Shown here: positions 5,787 to 12,183 of the stretch, one piece after another | Layout: every line of letters begins with the position of its first letter | How positions within the stretch are numbered: position 1 is the stretch's first letter | NCBI GenBank assembly: GCA_021782525.1 | Contig: JAJXUY010000019.1 | Span: forward strand, 1-12,701 | DNA length: 12,701 bases | Origin: Acidobacteriota bacterium | GTDB lineage: Bacteria > Acidobacteriota > Thermoanaerobaculia > Thermoanaerobaculales > Thermoanaerobaculaceae | Reading direction: 5' to 3' | Made by a program: the position numbers and the translations under genes | The notes under the pieces: generated by a model | Database searches by the model: none | Told to the model about the DNA's origin: nothing | Seen by the model: only the letters and a program-made list of their open reading frames with translations

Positions 5787-7714
5787 GCGCGAGCACGTTC
5801 CGCAGACTGACCTGGGGCAAGACCCCCGCGCAGTACAACACCTTCAAGCTCTGCCGTCCGGGCGCGAGCGGCGGCACCCCGCGGTCGATGATCGTCGATC
5901 ACTCGACCAACGACGGGGACGCCGTGGCCGGTCTGTACAACTACGGAGATCCGAATCCGTTTATCACGAACAATCACGACGCCCCTTTCCGTTGGTTTCG
6001 GAAGATCCCGATGGCGCAGCTGCGTGCCCAGCTCGGCCACAGCCCGGTACTCATCCGCGCCACCTACAACATGCGGCTCGCGCAGGTGAACCCGTCGCCT
6101 TCGCCCACGCCTCTGACGATCGGCCTCTACCGATTGTTGCGACAGCCGACCTGGGATTCGGCGCTGCCGTCGAACCGCTACTACGACGGGACGAACCCGT
6201 GGGGCGGCGACGCCGGGCTGTACGCCCCGTACCCGGGGATCGACCACCTCGCGACGCCGTTCGCGACGCTCACGGTGCCCGCCGGGACGACCGATCCGCA
6301 GGCGCTGCCGATCGACCAGCGCCCGTTGCACACCTGGGACATCACGGACGAGATGAAGCATTGCCTGGCTGCCGGCGTCGATCTACTGTTCATGGTTGGC
6401 ATCTACCCAATCGGGAACACCGTGACGAGCGGCGCGGTCCAGGTCACCTACAACAACGATCTCGCGGTCGCCCCCGGGTATGTCCCCTACTTCGATTTCT
6501 GGTACCTCAACCAAGTTGAGTTCTTCGCCGCAAAGGCCAATGGCGCGATCGACCAGCTCACCCTGTTGAACAACCAGTACGACATCGCGCAGAACGCGCT
6601 CGACCTCGGGTCCTCCGAACGCGGCGAAATCGGGACGCCGGTGAAGTTCTTCGCGGTGAACCTGGGCAAGCGCATGCTGCCGCACGTCGAACTGTGGGAC
6701 GACTCGCCGGAATGGACCAAGCCGGTCGCGGGGTCCGGCAACACCGGCACCGCGGGGCTCGCCTACGTCGTCTGCTCGGAATCCGCGGCCGTCTCGCAGA
6801 AGCTCACGATCAAGTTCACCAGCCCCACGGCGTTCCAAGTGCAGTCGCTGGCCTACCGCGACAACGCGGTCGACCTGCACGCGGCCTTCGCCAACGACAT
6901 CGGCTGGAACGGAACGGTCGGGGCCGATCTCATTCTCGGCGCCGGCGGGGTCACGATCCCCACCGCGGCCTGGTCGGGTGTGGCCGTGGCGAACGACACG
7001 ATCATCGTCTACATCACCGGGCAGAGCACCGACTACGCGAACTGGCCGGCCGACTCTAACGCACAGGTTGACATGGCCAAGGACTCGTCCGGCTCGCCCG
7101 ACGCCACCACCTGGCGGAACATCAAGATGCCGCGCACCACGCTCGACGCCGGCTTCACGGTGAACGGCACCGGGACGATCACGATCACCACGCTGACCAT
7201 CGCACCGGCGGATTACCCGGCCGGCCGCAGGATCGCGGTAGCGAACGCGACGACGGTCGACTACGGCACCGTGCAGGCCGGGGCAACCGCGAACTCGATC
7301 CCGATCCAGTTCGACTCGGCGACGAACAACGTCTACACCGCGGGCGCCAAGGTCACGTGTGCACTTGTGGCCCGGTCGTTCGGCGTCAAGCTGTGGGCGC
7401 TCTCCACAGGCGCCGCCGGCACCGGGCAGTCGAACGCCGCGGTCATCCCGCTGACCGGTGCGCAGACCAAGGGCTTCACCGCCGCATCCACCATCGTGAT
7501 TCAGGACGTGGCCACCGGCGTGCAGGAGGAGGCGACGATCGCCTCCGTCAGCGACACGCAGATCACATGCTCCGCGCTGCTGGCAAACGCCTACAGCTCC
7601 GGCGCGTTCGTCGTGCAGGCCGGTGCGGGGGAGGTCGCGTTCTGGAACCGCATCGACGCGCTTCCGTCCACAGTCGAGGAACTCAAGCGGTACCGGCTCA
7701 ACGTGAGGACCTGA
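5783..7714 (+). CDS. Large virion/surface-type protein (643 aa), probable phage structural or receptor-binding protein
   Basis: The composition is that of a virion or adhesin protein: Gly/Ala/Thr/Asn-rich, few lysines, many short beta-strand signatures. Residues about 90-240 resemble DNRLRE-type carbohydrate-binding modules (a strand LIRATYNMRL, LTIGLYRLLR, a PTWDSA motif, a late HTWDITDEMK). The middle is unassigned. Near the C-terminus two segments, about 484-530 and 571-612, look like successive repeats of a small beta module common in phage tail and capsid decoration proteins (IVIQDVATG, then TIASVSDTQITCSALLANAY, then SSGAFVVQAG). There is no signal peptide, so secretion would need virion assembly or a helper. 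The ATG overlaps the preceding stop by 4 nt. The specific structural role is inferred. Confidence 0.7.
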   Translation: MSASTFRRLTWGKTPAQYNTFKLCRPGASGGTPRSMIVDHSTNDGDAVAGLYNYGDPNPFITNNHDAPFRWFRKIPMAQLRAQLGHSPVLIRATYNMRLAQVNPSPSPTPLTIGLYRLLRQPTWDSALPSNRYYDGTNPWGGDAGLYAPYPGIDHLATPFATLTVPAGTTDPQALPIDQRPLHTWDITDEMKHCLAAGVDLLFMVGIYPIGNTVTSGAVQVTYNNDLAVAPGYVPYFDFWYLNQVEFFAAKANGAIDQLTLLNNQYDIAQNALDLGSSERGEIGTPVKFFAVNLGKRMLPHVELWDDSPEWTKPVAGSGNTGTAGLAYVVCSESAAVSQKLTIKFTSPTAFQVQSLAYRDNAVDLHAAFANDIGWNGTVGADLILGAGGVTIPTAAWSGVAVANDTIIVYITGQSTDYANWPADSNAQVDMAKDSSGSPDATTWRNIKMPRTTLDAGFTVNGTGTITITTLTIAPADYPAGRRIAVANATTVDYGTVQAGATANSIPIQFDSATNNVYTAGAKVTCALVARSFGVKLWALSTGAAGTGQSNAAVIPLTGAQTKGFTAASTIVIQDVATGVQEEATIASVSDTQITCSALLANAYSSGAFVVQAGAGEVAFWNRIDALPSTVEELKRYRLNVRT

Positions 7715-7715
7715 C

Positions 7716-7913
7716 GTGCCGTCCGAAGATCTCCACCGCCGACGCGTCGACGGCTTCCCGTCGTGGCGCCTCGGCTGCCGCCGCGGGTGGCGGCGGGCGA
7801 TCCGCACCATGATGCGCGGGCCCGCCGCCACCCCGACCGAGGCAGCGACCGCCAGGCGGCGCTTCGAACGCGACCACTGGCGGCCGGCCAGAATCTACCG
7901 GGGGTACCTGTGA
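7716..7913 (+). CDS. Hypothetical 65-aa arginine-rich protein
   Basis: Very basic and short, with Arg and Trp scattered throughout (RLGCRRGWRRAIRTMMRG, then FERDHWRPARIYRGYL). The GTG start lies 1 nt after the 643-aa gene's stop, with GAGG about 8 nt upstream. Its stop overlaps the next GTG (GTGA at 7910-7913), so it fits the coupled operon. The charge suggests DNA, RNA or membrane binding, but no family is recognised. A longer competing frame from 7763 covers the same DNA; this one is preferred for its coupling and its aromatic C-terminus. Confidence 0.5.
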   Translation: MPSEDLHRRRVDGFPSWRLGCRRGWRRAIRTMMRGPAATPTEAATARRRFERDHWRPARIYRGYL

Positions 7914-8761
7914 GGGCGAAGTTGAAGCGCTCCGATCGTGAGATCGCGAGGCGGTGCGCGGTTGGGCACGCCTTTGTCAGCAGCCTCCGCCCGTCACTGT
8001 CCATGGCGGACAGTGACACTCCGACCGAGCGGACCTACGTCACCAAGCACGGCAACGTCGGGACGATGAACACGGGCAACATCGGGCGAGGCGACCCGGG
8101 GGCGGGCTCCTCCATGAGAGCAAGGTTACTGCTCGATCCTCAGCAGCTGGCCATCGACGAAGTACAGCGCGTTCTTGCAGAACTGCCCGTAGCAAAGGAG
8201 TGCCGTCGTGTTCCCCGGGTTGATCGATCGCCGAGTGCTGTCCGGCCGGCCCCATGCGGCGATGCACTGCTCTTCGGAGAAGCCGAGGCGGAGTCTCCTG
8301 TTGGCGATCAATCCGCAGTCCTCTCGGCTCCAGCTCCGGTGATCCTGCCAGACGAGGCCGGCTGGTGTTTTCAGCCATGCCACCTCCGCCGCTTCGCGCT
8401 CGCGGGCGGCCTCCGCCTTCTGTCTGGCGATGACCTCCCGGAGTTTCTCCTTGCGCCAGGCCGCGTCGCGCTGACGCGCCTGCTCCCGGATGATCTCCGC
8501 GGCGGTCATGGTGGGTGCGGGCGTCGGTTTCGGCCCCACCGTCCGGCCTGCCCAGCGGGCGATTGTCCCCACACCCTTCACAAGGAGGGCCAGCAAGACC
8601 GCGCTCCCGAGAAGGGTGATACAACCCTTGGATGCGTCCGACATCGCCATAGTGACTCCGTTGAACCCGATGGTACACCCAACCGGATTGTGATAGGCAA
8701 TCAAGGGAGCGGCCCAGAGTGCCGCTGTGGTCTACATTCTCGCGCCCCGGTCGGTCGCTAG
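7910..8761 (+). CDS. HTH protein with a KHG-TMNT-IG tail; C-terminal end uncertain
   Basis: Starts at GTG 7910, overlapping the previous stop by 4 nt. Residues 8-27 (SDREIARRCAVGHAFVSSLR) form an HTH like those of ParB-like and small plasmid regulators. Residues 40-60 (ERTYVTKHGNVGTMNTGNIG) match a tail I associate with such proteins, usually close to their C-terminus. Here the frame continues: from about residue 73 it runs through the complement of the convergent 8126-8650 gene and stops only at 8761 (283 aa). That extension looks like shadow coding. I therefore trust the first 60-70 residues, and suspect the normal stop was lost when the downstream module arrived, or by a one-base change near 8115, where a TGA exists in another frame. 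Confidence 0.5.
   Translation: MRAKLKRSDREIARRCAVGHAFVSSLRPSLSMADSDTPTERTYVTKHGNVGTMNTGNIGRGDPGAGSSMRARLLLDPQQLAIDEVQRVLAELPVAKECRRVPRVDRSPSAVRPAPCGDALLFGEAEAESPVGDQSAVLSAPAPVILPDEAGWCFQPCHLRRFALAGGLRLLSGDDLPEFLLAPGRVALTRLLPDDLRGGHGGCGRRFRPHRPACPAGDCPHTLHKEGQQDRAPEKGDTTLGCVRHRHSDSVEPDGTPNRIVIGNQGSGPECRCGLHSRAPVGR
7993..8017. other. Perfect 10-bp inverted repeat
   Basis: GTCACTGTCC (7993-8002) and GGACAGTGAC (8008-8017) pair fully around ATGGC. It lies inside the HTH gene at codons 29-36. The length and symmetry exceed the other small hairpins in the window. It could be an operator for the HTH protein itself, a transcription attenuator, or a scar of the rearrangement that brought in the next gene. 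Confidence 0.5.
8126..8650 (-). CDS. Membrane-anchored protein with coiled coil and BamE/SmpA-like C-terminal domain
   Basis: A 174-aa protein and the only element gene on the minus strand. One hydrophobic segment at about residues 10-29 (CITLLGSAVLLALLVKGV) can anchor it in the inner membrane. A Pro-rich linker and a charged Arg/Glu/Ala stretch at about 50-90 follow, a likely coiled coil. The C-terminal domain (about 108-174) has the pattern of the SmpA/OmlA (BamE-like) fold: LGFSEEQCIAAWGRPD, then a CYGQFC pair (C153, C158) and ALYFVDGQLLRIEQ. The start at ATG 8650 is chosen because CGGAG lies 5 nt upstream; a longer frame from 8704 lacks this. Orientation and placement suggest a moron-type cargo gene expressed in the integrated state, perhaps altering the envelope. 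That role is inference. Confidence 0.75.
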   Translation of the reverse strand: MAMSDASKGCITLLGSAVLLALLVKGVGTIARWAGRTVGPKPTPAPTMTAAEIIREQARQRDAAWRKEKLREVIARQKAEAAREREAAEVAWLKTPAGLVWQDHRSWSREDCGLIANRRLRLGFSEEQCIAAWGRPDSTRRSINPGNTTALLCYGQFCKNALYFVDGQLLRIEQ

Positions 8762-8790
8762 TTTGTTTGTCCGCCGGGACAGTCCACGAC

Positions 8791-8819
8791 TTGACAAACG
8801 CCGAGTGACGCATTATGTT
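8791..8819 (+). promoter_or_regulatory. Strong sigma-70-type promoter for the RHH gene
   Basis: TTGACA (8791-8796), exactly 17 bp, then TATGTT (8814-8819). A start about 7 bases after the -10 would fall on or next to the ribosome site AAGGAGG (8826-8832), which is 4 nt before the ATG at 8837, so the leader would be only about 10 bases. Just upstream, TGTCC and GGACA (8769-8782) form a small inverted repeat that could be an operator. Confidence 0.75.
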
Positions 8820-8836
8820 ATACGTAAGGAGGCCAT

Positions 8837-9040
8837 ATGACGAGAGAGAGGCTGCTAGCGGCGATCAGCGCGGAGAAGGCGCAGGCCACGCGCGACAAGT
8901 CGATGTCGTTCCGGCTCACGGCCGAGGAACTCCGGCGCCTGCAGCGCGTGGCAAAGGCCCAGGGGGTGCCGGCTTCCAGCCTGTCCCGCATCCTGGTCAT
9001 GGCGGGCGTCGAGGACCTCGAGGCGAAGGGCAAGGCGTAG
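8837..9040 (+). CDS. Ribbon-helix-helix DNA-binding regulator
   Basis: A 67-aa protein with the Arc/CopG-type layout: a short strand KSMSFRLT at about 21-28, helix A (AEELRRLQRVAKAQG) and helix B (PASSLSRILVMAGVEDLE). Such proteins dimerise through the strand and bind operators as transcription repressors. The start is firmly fixed by AAGGAGG and the promoter just upstream, which it may autoregulate. It begins a new rightward unit after the leftward membrane-protein gene, with the next gene 5 nt downstream. It could be the element's maintenance or lysogeny-like switch, or control the divergent gene. No toxin partner is recognised next to it. Confidence 0.82.
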   Translation: MTRERLLAAISAEKAQATRDKSMSFRLTAEELRRLQRVAKAQGVPASSLSRILVMAGVEDLEAKGKA

Positions 9041-9045
9041 GCCAC

Positions 9046-9297
9046 ATGCTCACCGGCAAAGGCATCGTCCTCTCCGCGGCGCTGGCGGCCACCTCGCCGG
9101 CGACGGTGCACCAGGTGCTCGAGGCGGCCCGCGCGAACGCGCGCTGCCAGACCGCGGCGGACGTCGCGGCCGGGCTCGAGCTCTGGCGCCGGTGGGCGGC
9201 CGACGCGGGCGTGACGGTTGAGGACCTGGCGCCGGTGCTGGCGCGCCTGGTTGGGTGCAGCGCCGAGACGGTGAGCAAGGCGCTGGCGACGGTGTAG
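9046..9297 (+). CDS. Hypothetical 83-aa helical protein, possible HTH
   Basis: Starts at ATG 9046, 5 nt after the RHH gene, so probably cotranscribed. It is entirely helical and Ala-rich. A C-terminal segment, LARLVGCSAETVSKALATV, has the spacing of a helix-turn-helix, which hints at DNA binding. Two cysteines (in ARCQ and VGCS) form no motif. I do not recognise the family. It might be a partner of the RHH regulator; a toxin role is not supported by any motif. Confidence 0.6.
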   Translation: MLTGKGIVLSAALAATSPATVHQVLEAARANARCQTAADVAAGLELWRRWAADAGVTVEDLAPVLARLVGCSAETVSKALATV

Positions 9298-9307
9298 ACG
9301 TAGAAGC

Positions 9308-9345
9308 GCCCGCCCCGCGGCAGCTTGGCGGCACCCGGGGCGGGC
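9308..9345. terminator. GC-rich hairpin after the RHH operon, terminator-like without a U tract
   Basis: GCCCGCCCCG (9308-9317) pairs perfectly with CGGGGCGGGC (9336-9345) around an 18-nt loop. It lies 10 nt after the stop of the 83-aa gene and before the next start. The following bases are AAGAGC rather than Ts, so intrinsic termination is doubtful; a processing site, pause site or Rho-related element is equally possible. Confidence 0.5.
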
Positions 9346-9419
9346 AAGAGCAGCGCACAAGGTGTGAACTGGCGGCGGCTCCATCCGCATTGTAGCCCCG
9401 CCACCGAAAGGCGGACAGT

Positions 9420-9746
9420 GTGGCGAAGAACCAACCGGAAAGTAAGGCGCTCGAGCAGGCCCGCACGGGACTACAGGCGATCATCGGCGAGCTAGAGGGG
9501 ATCAAGACGCGGCTGTGCGCCATCGCCGACGACCTGACGGCCGCCGAGCCTCTTGCCGTCGTGGTCAAGACCGCCGACGACGGCACGACGTACACGGTGG
9601 AGCGTTGGATTTCCGAATGCCTCGGCAACACGGCGCGTGCGGACCTCGGCTCGCTGGTACGCGAGCAAATCGACGAGATGATCGCCTCGCTCACCGACCA
9701 GACCGATTTCGACGCTCTGCGACAGGAGATCCGCGACTTTGAGTGA
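9420..9746 (+). CDS. Hypothetical 108-aa protein, partly coiled coil
   Basis: Not recognised. GTG start at 9420 after a modest AAAGG about 10 nt upstream. The first 40 residues (SKALEQARTGLQAIIGELEG) form a likely coiled-coil helix. The rest is acidic and helical with a short beta patch (VVVKTADDGTTYTVERW), ending in a helix LRQEIRDFE. It is acidic overall, and no cysteine cluster or membrane span is visible. It is separated from the gene before by a hairpin and from the gene after by 57 bp. Acidic small proteins in such elements sometimes antagonise host defence, but nothing specific here shows that. Confidence 0.65.
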   Translation: MAKNQPESKALEQARTGLQAIIGELEGIKTRLCAIADDLTAAEPLAVVVKTADDGTTYTVERWISECLGNTARADLGSLVREQIDEMIASLTDQTDFDALRQEIRDFE

Positions 9747-9803
9747 CGGCCGTTCGCGGTCGCACCACGGGCCGCCTTCGGGCGCCCACGGCGGGGAGGG
9801 CAC

Positions 9804-10076
9804 ATGGAGACCATGGAGTTGAGGCGGGCCGCGCTGGTGACGGGGATTCTTGAGGGCGCCGAGCCCGGCGAGCTGATTTTGTTGCCGGAGTTGGTGGAGA
9901 TGGCCGGCGAGGACTACATCGTGAAGGTGACCCTTCATAGGTTAGCCGACGCACTCGCCGGCGACCAGGCGCCGCTACCCGCGACGGCACGGGAAGCGCT
10001 CCGGCTGCCGGCCGGCGCGCGCTTCGCTGACGCGGTGGTGGTGCTACGGGAGCGGTGGGACCGAGACCAGGTGTAG
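9804..10076 (+). CDS. Hypothetical 90-aa protein
   Basis: Not recognised. The start at ATG 9804 is backed by GGGGAGGG a few nt upstream; a second Met at residue 4 is possible. The composition is acidic and Leu/Ala-rich (LRRAALVTGILEGAEPGEL, then IVKVTLHRLADALAG), ending in FADAVVVLRERWDRDQV. The layout suggests a small alpha/beta protein without zinc or membrane motifs. It lies between the RHH operon and the integrase, with 75 bp containing a hairpin before the integrase. Confidence 0.62.
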   Translation: METMELRRAALVTGILEGAEPGELILLPELVEMAGEDYIVKVTLHRLADALAGDQAPLPATAREALRLPAGARFADAVVVLRERWDRDQV

Positions 10077-10108
10077 GTGCAGACGGTGGGAGCGGTTCGC
10101 GGGCACCG

Positions 10109-10130
10109 CGGGGCGTCTGCAGGCGCCCCG
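10109..10130. other. 7-bp hairpin before the integrase gene
   Basis: CGGGGCG (10109-10115) and CGCCCCG (10124-10130) pair around TCTGCAGG, followed by TCCTT. It could end transcription from upstream or, as mRNA structure about 20 nt before the integrase ribosome site, limit integrase translation. Confidence 0.4.
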
Positions 10131-10151
10131 TCCTTGAGGTAGGGGGGCATC

Positions 10152-11450
10152 ATGGCAAACCGGACGGTAGGGCAGATTATCCCGCGCGGGCCAGACAAGT
10201 GGCTCGTGTCGGTCTTCCTCCACCGCGACACGAACGGCAAGAAGGTCTACCGGTCGCAGACCGTCAAGGGCGGCCGCAAGATGGCGGAGAAGGCGCTCCG
10301 CGCGCTGCTCCGGGAGAAGGACTCCGGCCGCCTGGTCGTGCCGTCGAGGGCGCCGCTCTCCGAGTTCCTCGAGGACTGGCTCGCCAAGGCGGTGAAGCCG
10401 CGCACGCGGGCGAGCACCTTCGCCTCGTACCGATCCGTCCTCGACGCCTACGTGATCCCCGAGCTCGGCGCCACGCGACTCGACAAGGTGAGCGCGATGC
10501 AGCTGCAGGGACTCGTTGCGCGGCTCACGGAGCGCGGGCTCGCGCCGCGGACCATCCGCTACGCCCTCGCCCTCCTGAAATCGGCCCTGCGCACGGCCGT
10601 GCGCTGGCGCATGCTCGCCTGGAACCCGGTCGACGACGTCGACCTACCGTCTCCCCGCCGGACGGAGCTCCTGGTGCCGCAGGCGGACGCGCGCAAGGTA
10701 CTCCTGGCGGCGCTCGCGGCCGACACCTGGTGGCCGCTGTGGGCGCTCATGGTCACGACCGGCCTGCGGCCCGGCGAGGCGCTCGGGCTGCAGTGGCCCG
10801 ACATCGACCTCGACGGGCGCCTGCTCACCGTGCAACGGGCGCTCTCGCGCGCGGCCGTGAAGCGGGACCCCGCCGCGCCGGAGGCGCCGGAGGCGGAGCG
10901 CTGGACGCTCGCCGAGCCGAAGACGCGCGCCGGCGTCCGCTCGATTCCCCTTCATGAACGAACCGTCGAGATCCTCCGGCGCCACCGGGCGGGCCAGCTC
11001 GAGGAGCGGATGCGCCTCGGCGCGCACTACCAGGACCGCGGGTTCGTGTTCGCGGGCCCGCTCGGCGAGCCGATCGAGTGGCACAACGTCCGCGCCCGGC
11101 ACTTCCGGCGGGCGGCGGCGCGCGCCGCCGCCACGTGCGCGACCTGTGGCGAGCTGCTCGTGCCGACGGGCGACGACAAGCACCTCGAGCACAAGGGCGG
11201 TCGGCGATTCGACCACGACGCCGCGCCTTCCCCGGAGCTCGCCCGCCTACGGCCCTACGACTTGCGGCACCTGCACGCCTCGCTGCTACTCGCGGCCGGC
11301 ACCGACCTCAAGACCGTCTCGCAGCGTCTCGGGCACACGAACGCCGGGTTCACGCTCGAGACCTATACCCACGTCGTGCCGGGGACCCAGGCCGCGGCCA
11401 CCGCGGCGATCGGCTTGGAGGTGTTCGGAAAGGGCGGTCAGAACCGTTGA
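10152..11450 (+). CDS. int: Tyrosine site-specific integrase with a C2H2-like insertion
   Basis: A 432-aa tyrosine recombinase that would join attP and the tRNA-Ala attB. It has an N-terminal arm-binding type region (residues 1-65: GQIIPRGPDKWLVSVFLH), a helical core-binding domain (about 68-165), and a catalytic domain from about 175. Catalytic residues are visible: R206 (TTGLRPGEALGL), K257 (EPKTRAGVRSIPL), D370 and R372 with H373 (YDLRHLHAS), H395 (RLGHTNAGF) and nucleophile Y405 (TLETYTHV). D370 instead of His is common. Between K257 and the second Arg there is an insertion, C329-x2-C332-x11-H344-x2-H347, which could bind zinc. The start is preceded by AGGGGGG, 4 nt upstream. The 3' end is 40 bp from attR. 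Confidence 0.96.
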   Translation: MANRTVGQIIPRGPDKWLVSVFLHRDTNGKKVYRSQTVKGGRKMAEKALRALLREKDSGRLVVPSRAPLSEFLEDWLAKAVKPRTRASTFASYRSVLDAYVIPELGATRLDKVSAMQLQGLVARLTERGLAPRTIRYALALLKSALRTAVRWRMLAWNPVDDVDLPSPRRTELLVPQADARKVLLAALAADTWWPLWALMVTTGLRPGEALGLQWPDIDLDGRLLTVQRALSRAAVKRDPAAPEAPEAERWTLAEPKTRAGVRSIPLHERTVEILRRHRAGQLEERMRLGAHYQDRGFVFAGPLGEPIEWHNVRARHFRRAAARAAATCATCGELLVPTGDDKHLEHKGGRRFDHDAAPSPELARLRPYDLRHLHASLLLAAGTDLKTVSQRLGHTNAGFTLETYTHVVPGTQAAATAAIGLEVFGKGGQNR

Positions 11451-11489
11451 CCAACTGGCTGACACGCTGCGGCGATTCTCGCCTTGTAA

Positions 11490-11567
<78 letters not shown>

Positions 11568-11580
11568 ACCAGAGAGGGGA

Positions 11581-11609
11581 ACGCTAGCAAGAGCGCGGCC
11601 GGGTGTCAA
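11581..11609 (-). promoter_or_regulatory. Promoter of tRNA-Ala
   Basis: On the minus strand, TTGACA (11604-11609) is followed by 17 bp and TAGCGT (11581-11586). The tRNA's first base is 13 nt beyond, so a short 5' leader is expected. The -35 is perfect and the -10 weak, as often for stable RNA genes. It lies outside the element, which explains why the tRNA stays expressed. Confidence 0.65.
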
Positions 11610-11683
11610 CTTGGGACTCCGCGTTCCTCGTTCCTCGCCTGCCCGCCAGCTGGGTCCGGGCTGCCGATGCTAGACTCGGCAGC

Positions 11684-11782
11684 GGAAGCGCACGGGGCCT
11701 GGTGGCTCTCGCGGTCTTCAAAACCGTTGCCCCGTGCCGTCGCGGCACGGGGGGTGGGTTCGATTCCCATGCGCTTCCGCCA
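11684..11782 (+). tRNA. selC: tRNA-Sec (selenocysteine, anticodon TCA)
   Basis: 99 nt with the features special to bacterial tRNA-Sec: an 8-bp acceptor stem (GGAAGCGC/GCGCTTCC), anticodon loop CTTCAAA with UCA, a long D stem (about 6 bp), and a long variable arm (CCCCGTGCC/GGCACGGGG, 9 bp). The T arm holds GGTTCGATTCCC, and GCCA ends the molecule. A TGCTAGACT sequence (11668-11676) just upstream may be its -10, placing the start at or near the first base. It implies a UGA-recoding selenocysteine system in the host; no selenoprotein gene is evident in the window. Confidence 0.96.
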
Positions 11783-12183
11783 CGTCCTCCCCTACGATCG
11801 CAGGTCACACTTGTTGGCGCTGCCGGCGTCGGACCATCTGCTGCGTTGGACTCGGCGGATCGGATGCTCACGTAGCCTCCGGCTACGCTCCGCTCCTCCC
11901 GCCTCGTCCGCCTTGCATCTGGCCCAACGGCGGCAGCGCGGCTGCACGCCGCGAGTGGCGCGGCCCTTCCTTCGGTGGAGGTGCTAGAGGCCACGCGGCT
12001 TACGCCGGCGCGGCCGCCCTGGACGCCGGTCGCGCGTCCACTATCCACGTCTTGTCGGTCCCTGACCCCTGGCCGCAGACCCCTGTCCCGGGTCTGTGCC
12101 GGCCACCGGCCACTGGCCACGCCTTTTCGAACCACGACCCACGATCCACGTGCCACGATCTTCCCCGTGCTACCATCACCCGC
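11783..12183. other. 401-bp intergenic region with short degenerate repeats, no gene seen
   Basis: No credible frame. It contains a 7-bp hairpin at 11871-11887, GACCCCTG twice (12064-12071 and 12078-12085), an inverted repeat CAGACCC/GGGTCTG (12076-12096), three tandem GGCCACN units (12101-12121) and four CCACGA/CCACGT units (12132-12158). A weak -10-like TACCAT (12171-12176) lies just before the DUF4388 gene. Confidence 0.6.
11871..11887. repeat. Short palindromic element downstream of tRNA-Sec
   Basis: CGTAGCC-TCC-GGCTACG, a perfect 7-bp stem with a 3-nt loop, set in a GC-rich stretch. The form is like REP-type intergenic palindromes common in GC-rich genomes. No T tract follows, so a terminator is possible but not clear. 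Only one copy is in this window, so repetition cannot be judged here. Confidence 0.5.

Noticed and set aside
6383..7831. Open minus-strand frame of 482 codons opposite the virion-like gene
   Set aside because: Its composition (Arg/Gly/Val/Asp-rich with no recognisable domain) is typical of an antisense shadow in GC-rich DNA; the plus-strand gene is coupled and has clear protein character.
8651..8704. Upstream start of the membrane protein at 8704
   Set aside because: No ribosome site at 8704, whereas CGGAG is 5 nt before 8650 and the hydrophobic segment then begins near the N-terminus.
8837..9297. Toxin-antitoxin pair (RHH plus 83-aa gene)
   Set aside because: RHH proteins are frequent antitoxins, but the 83-aa product has no toxin motif and looks HTH-like; the claim would rest on position alone.
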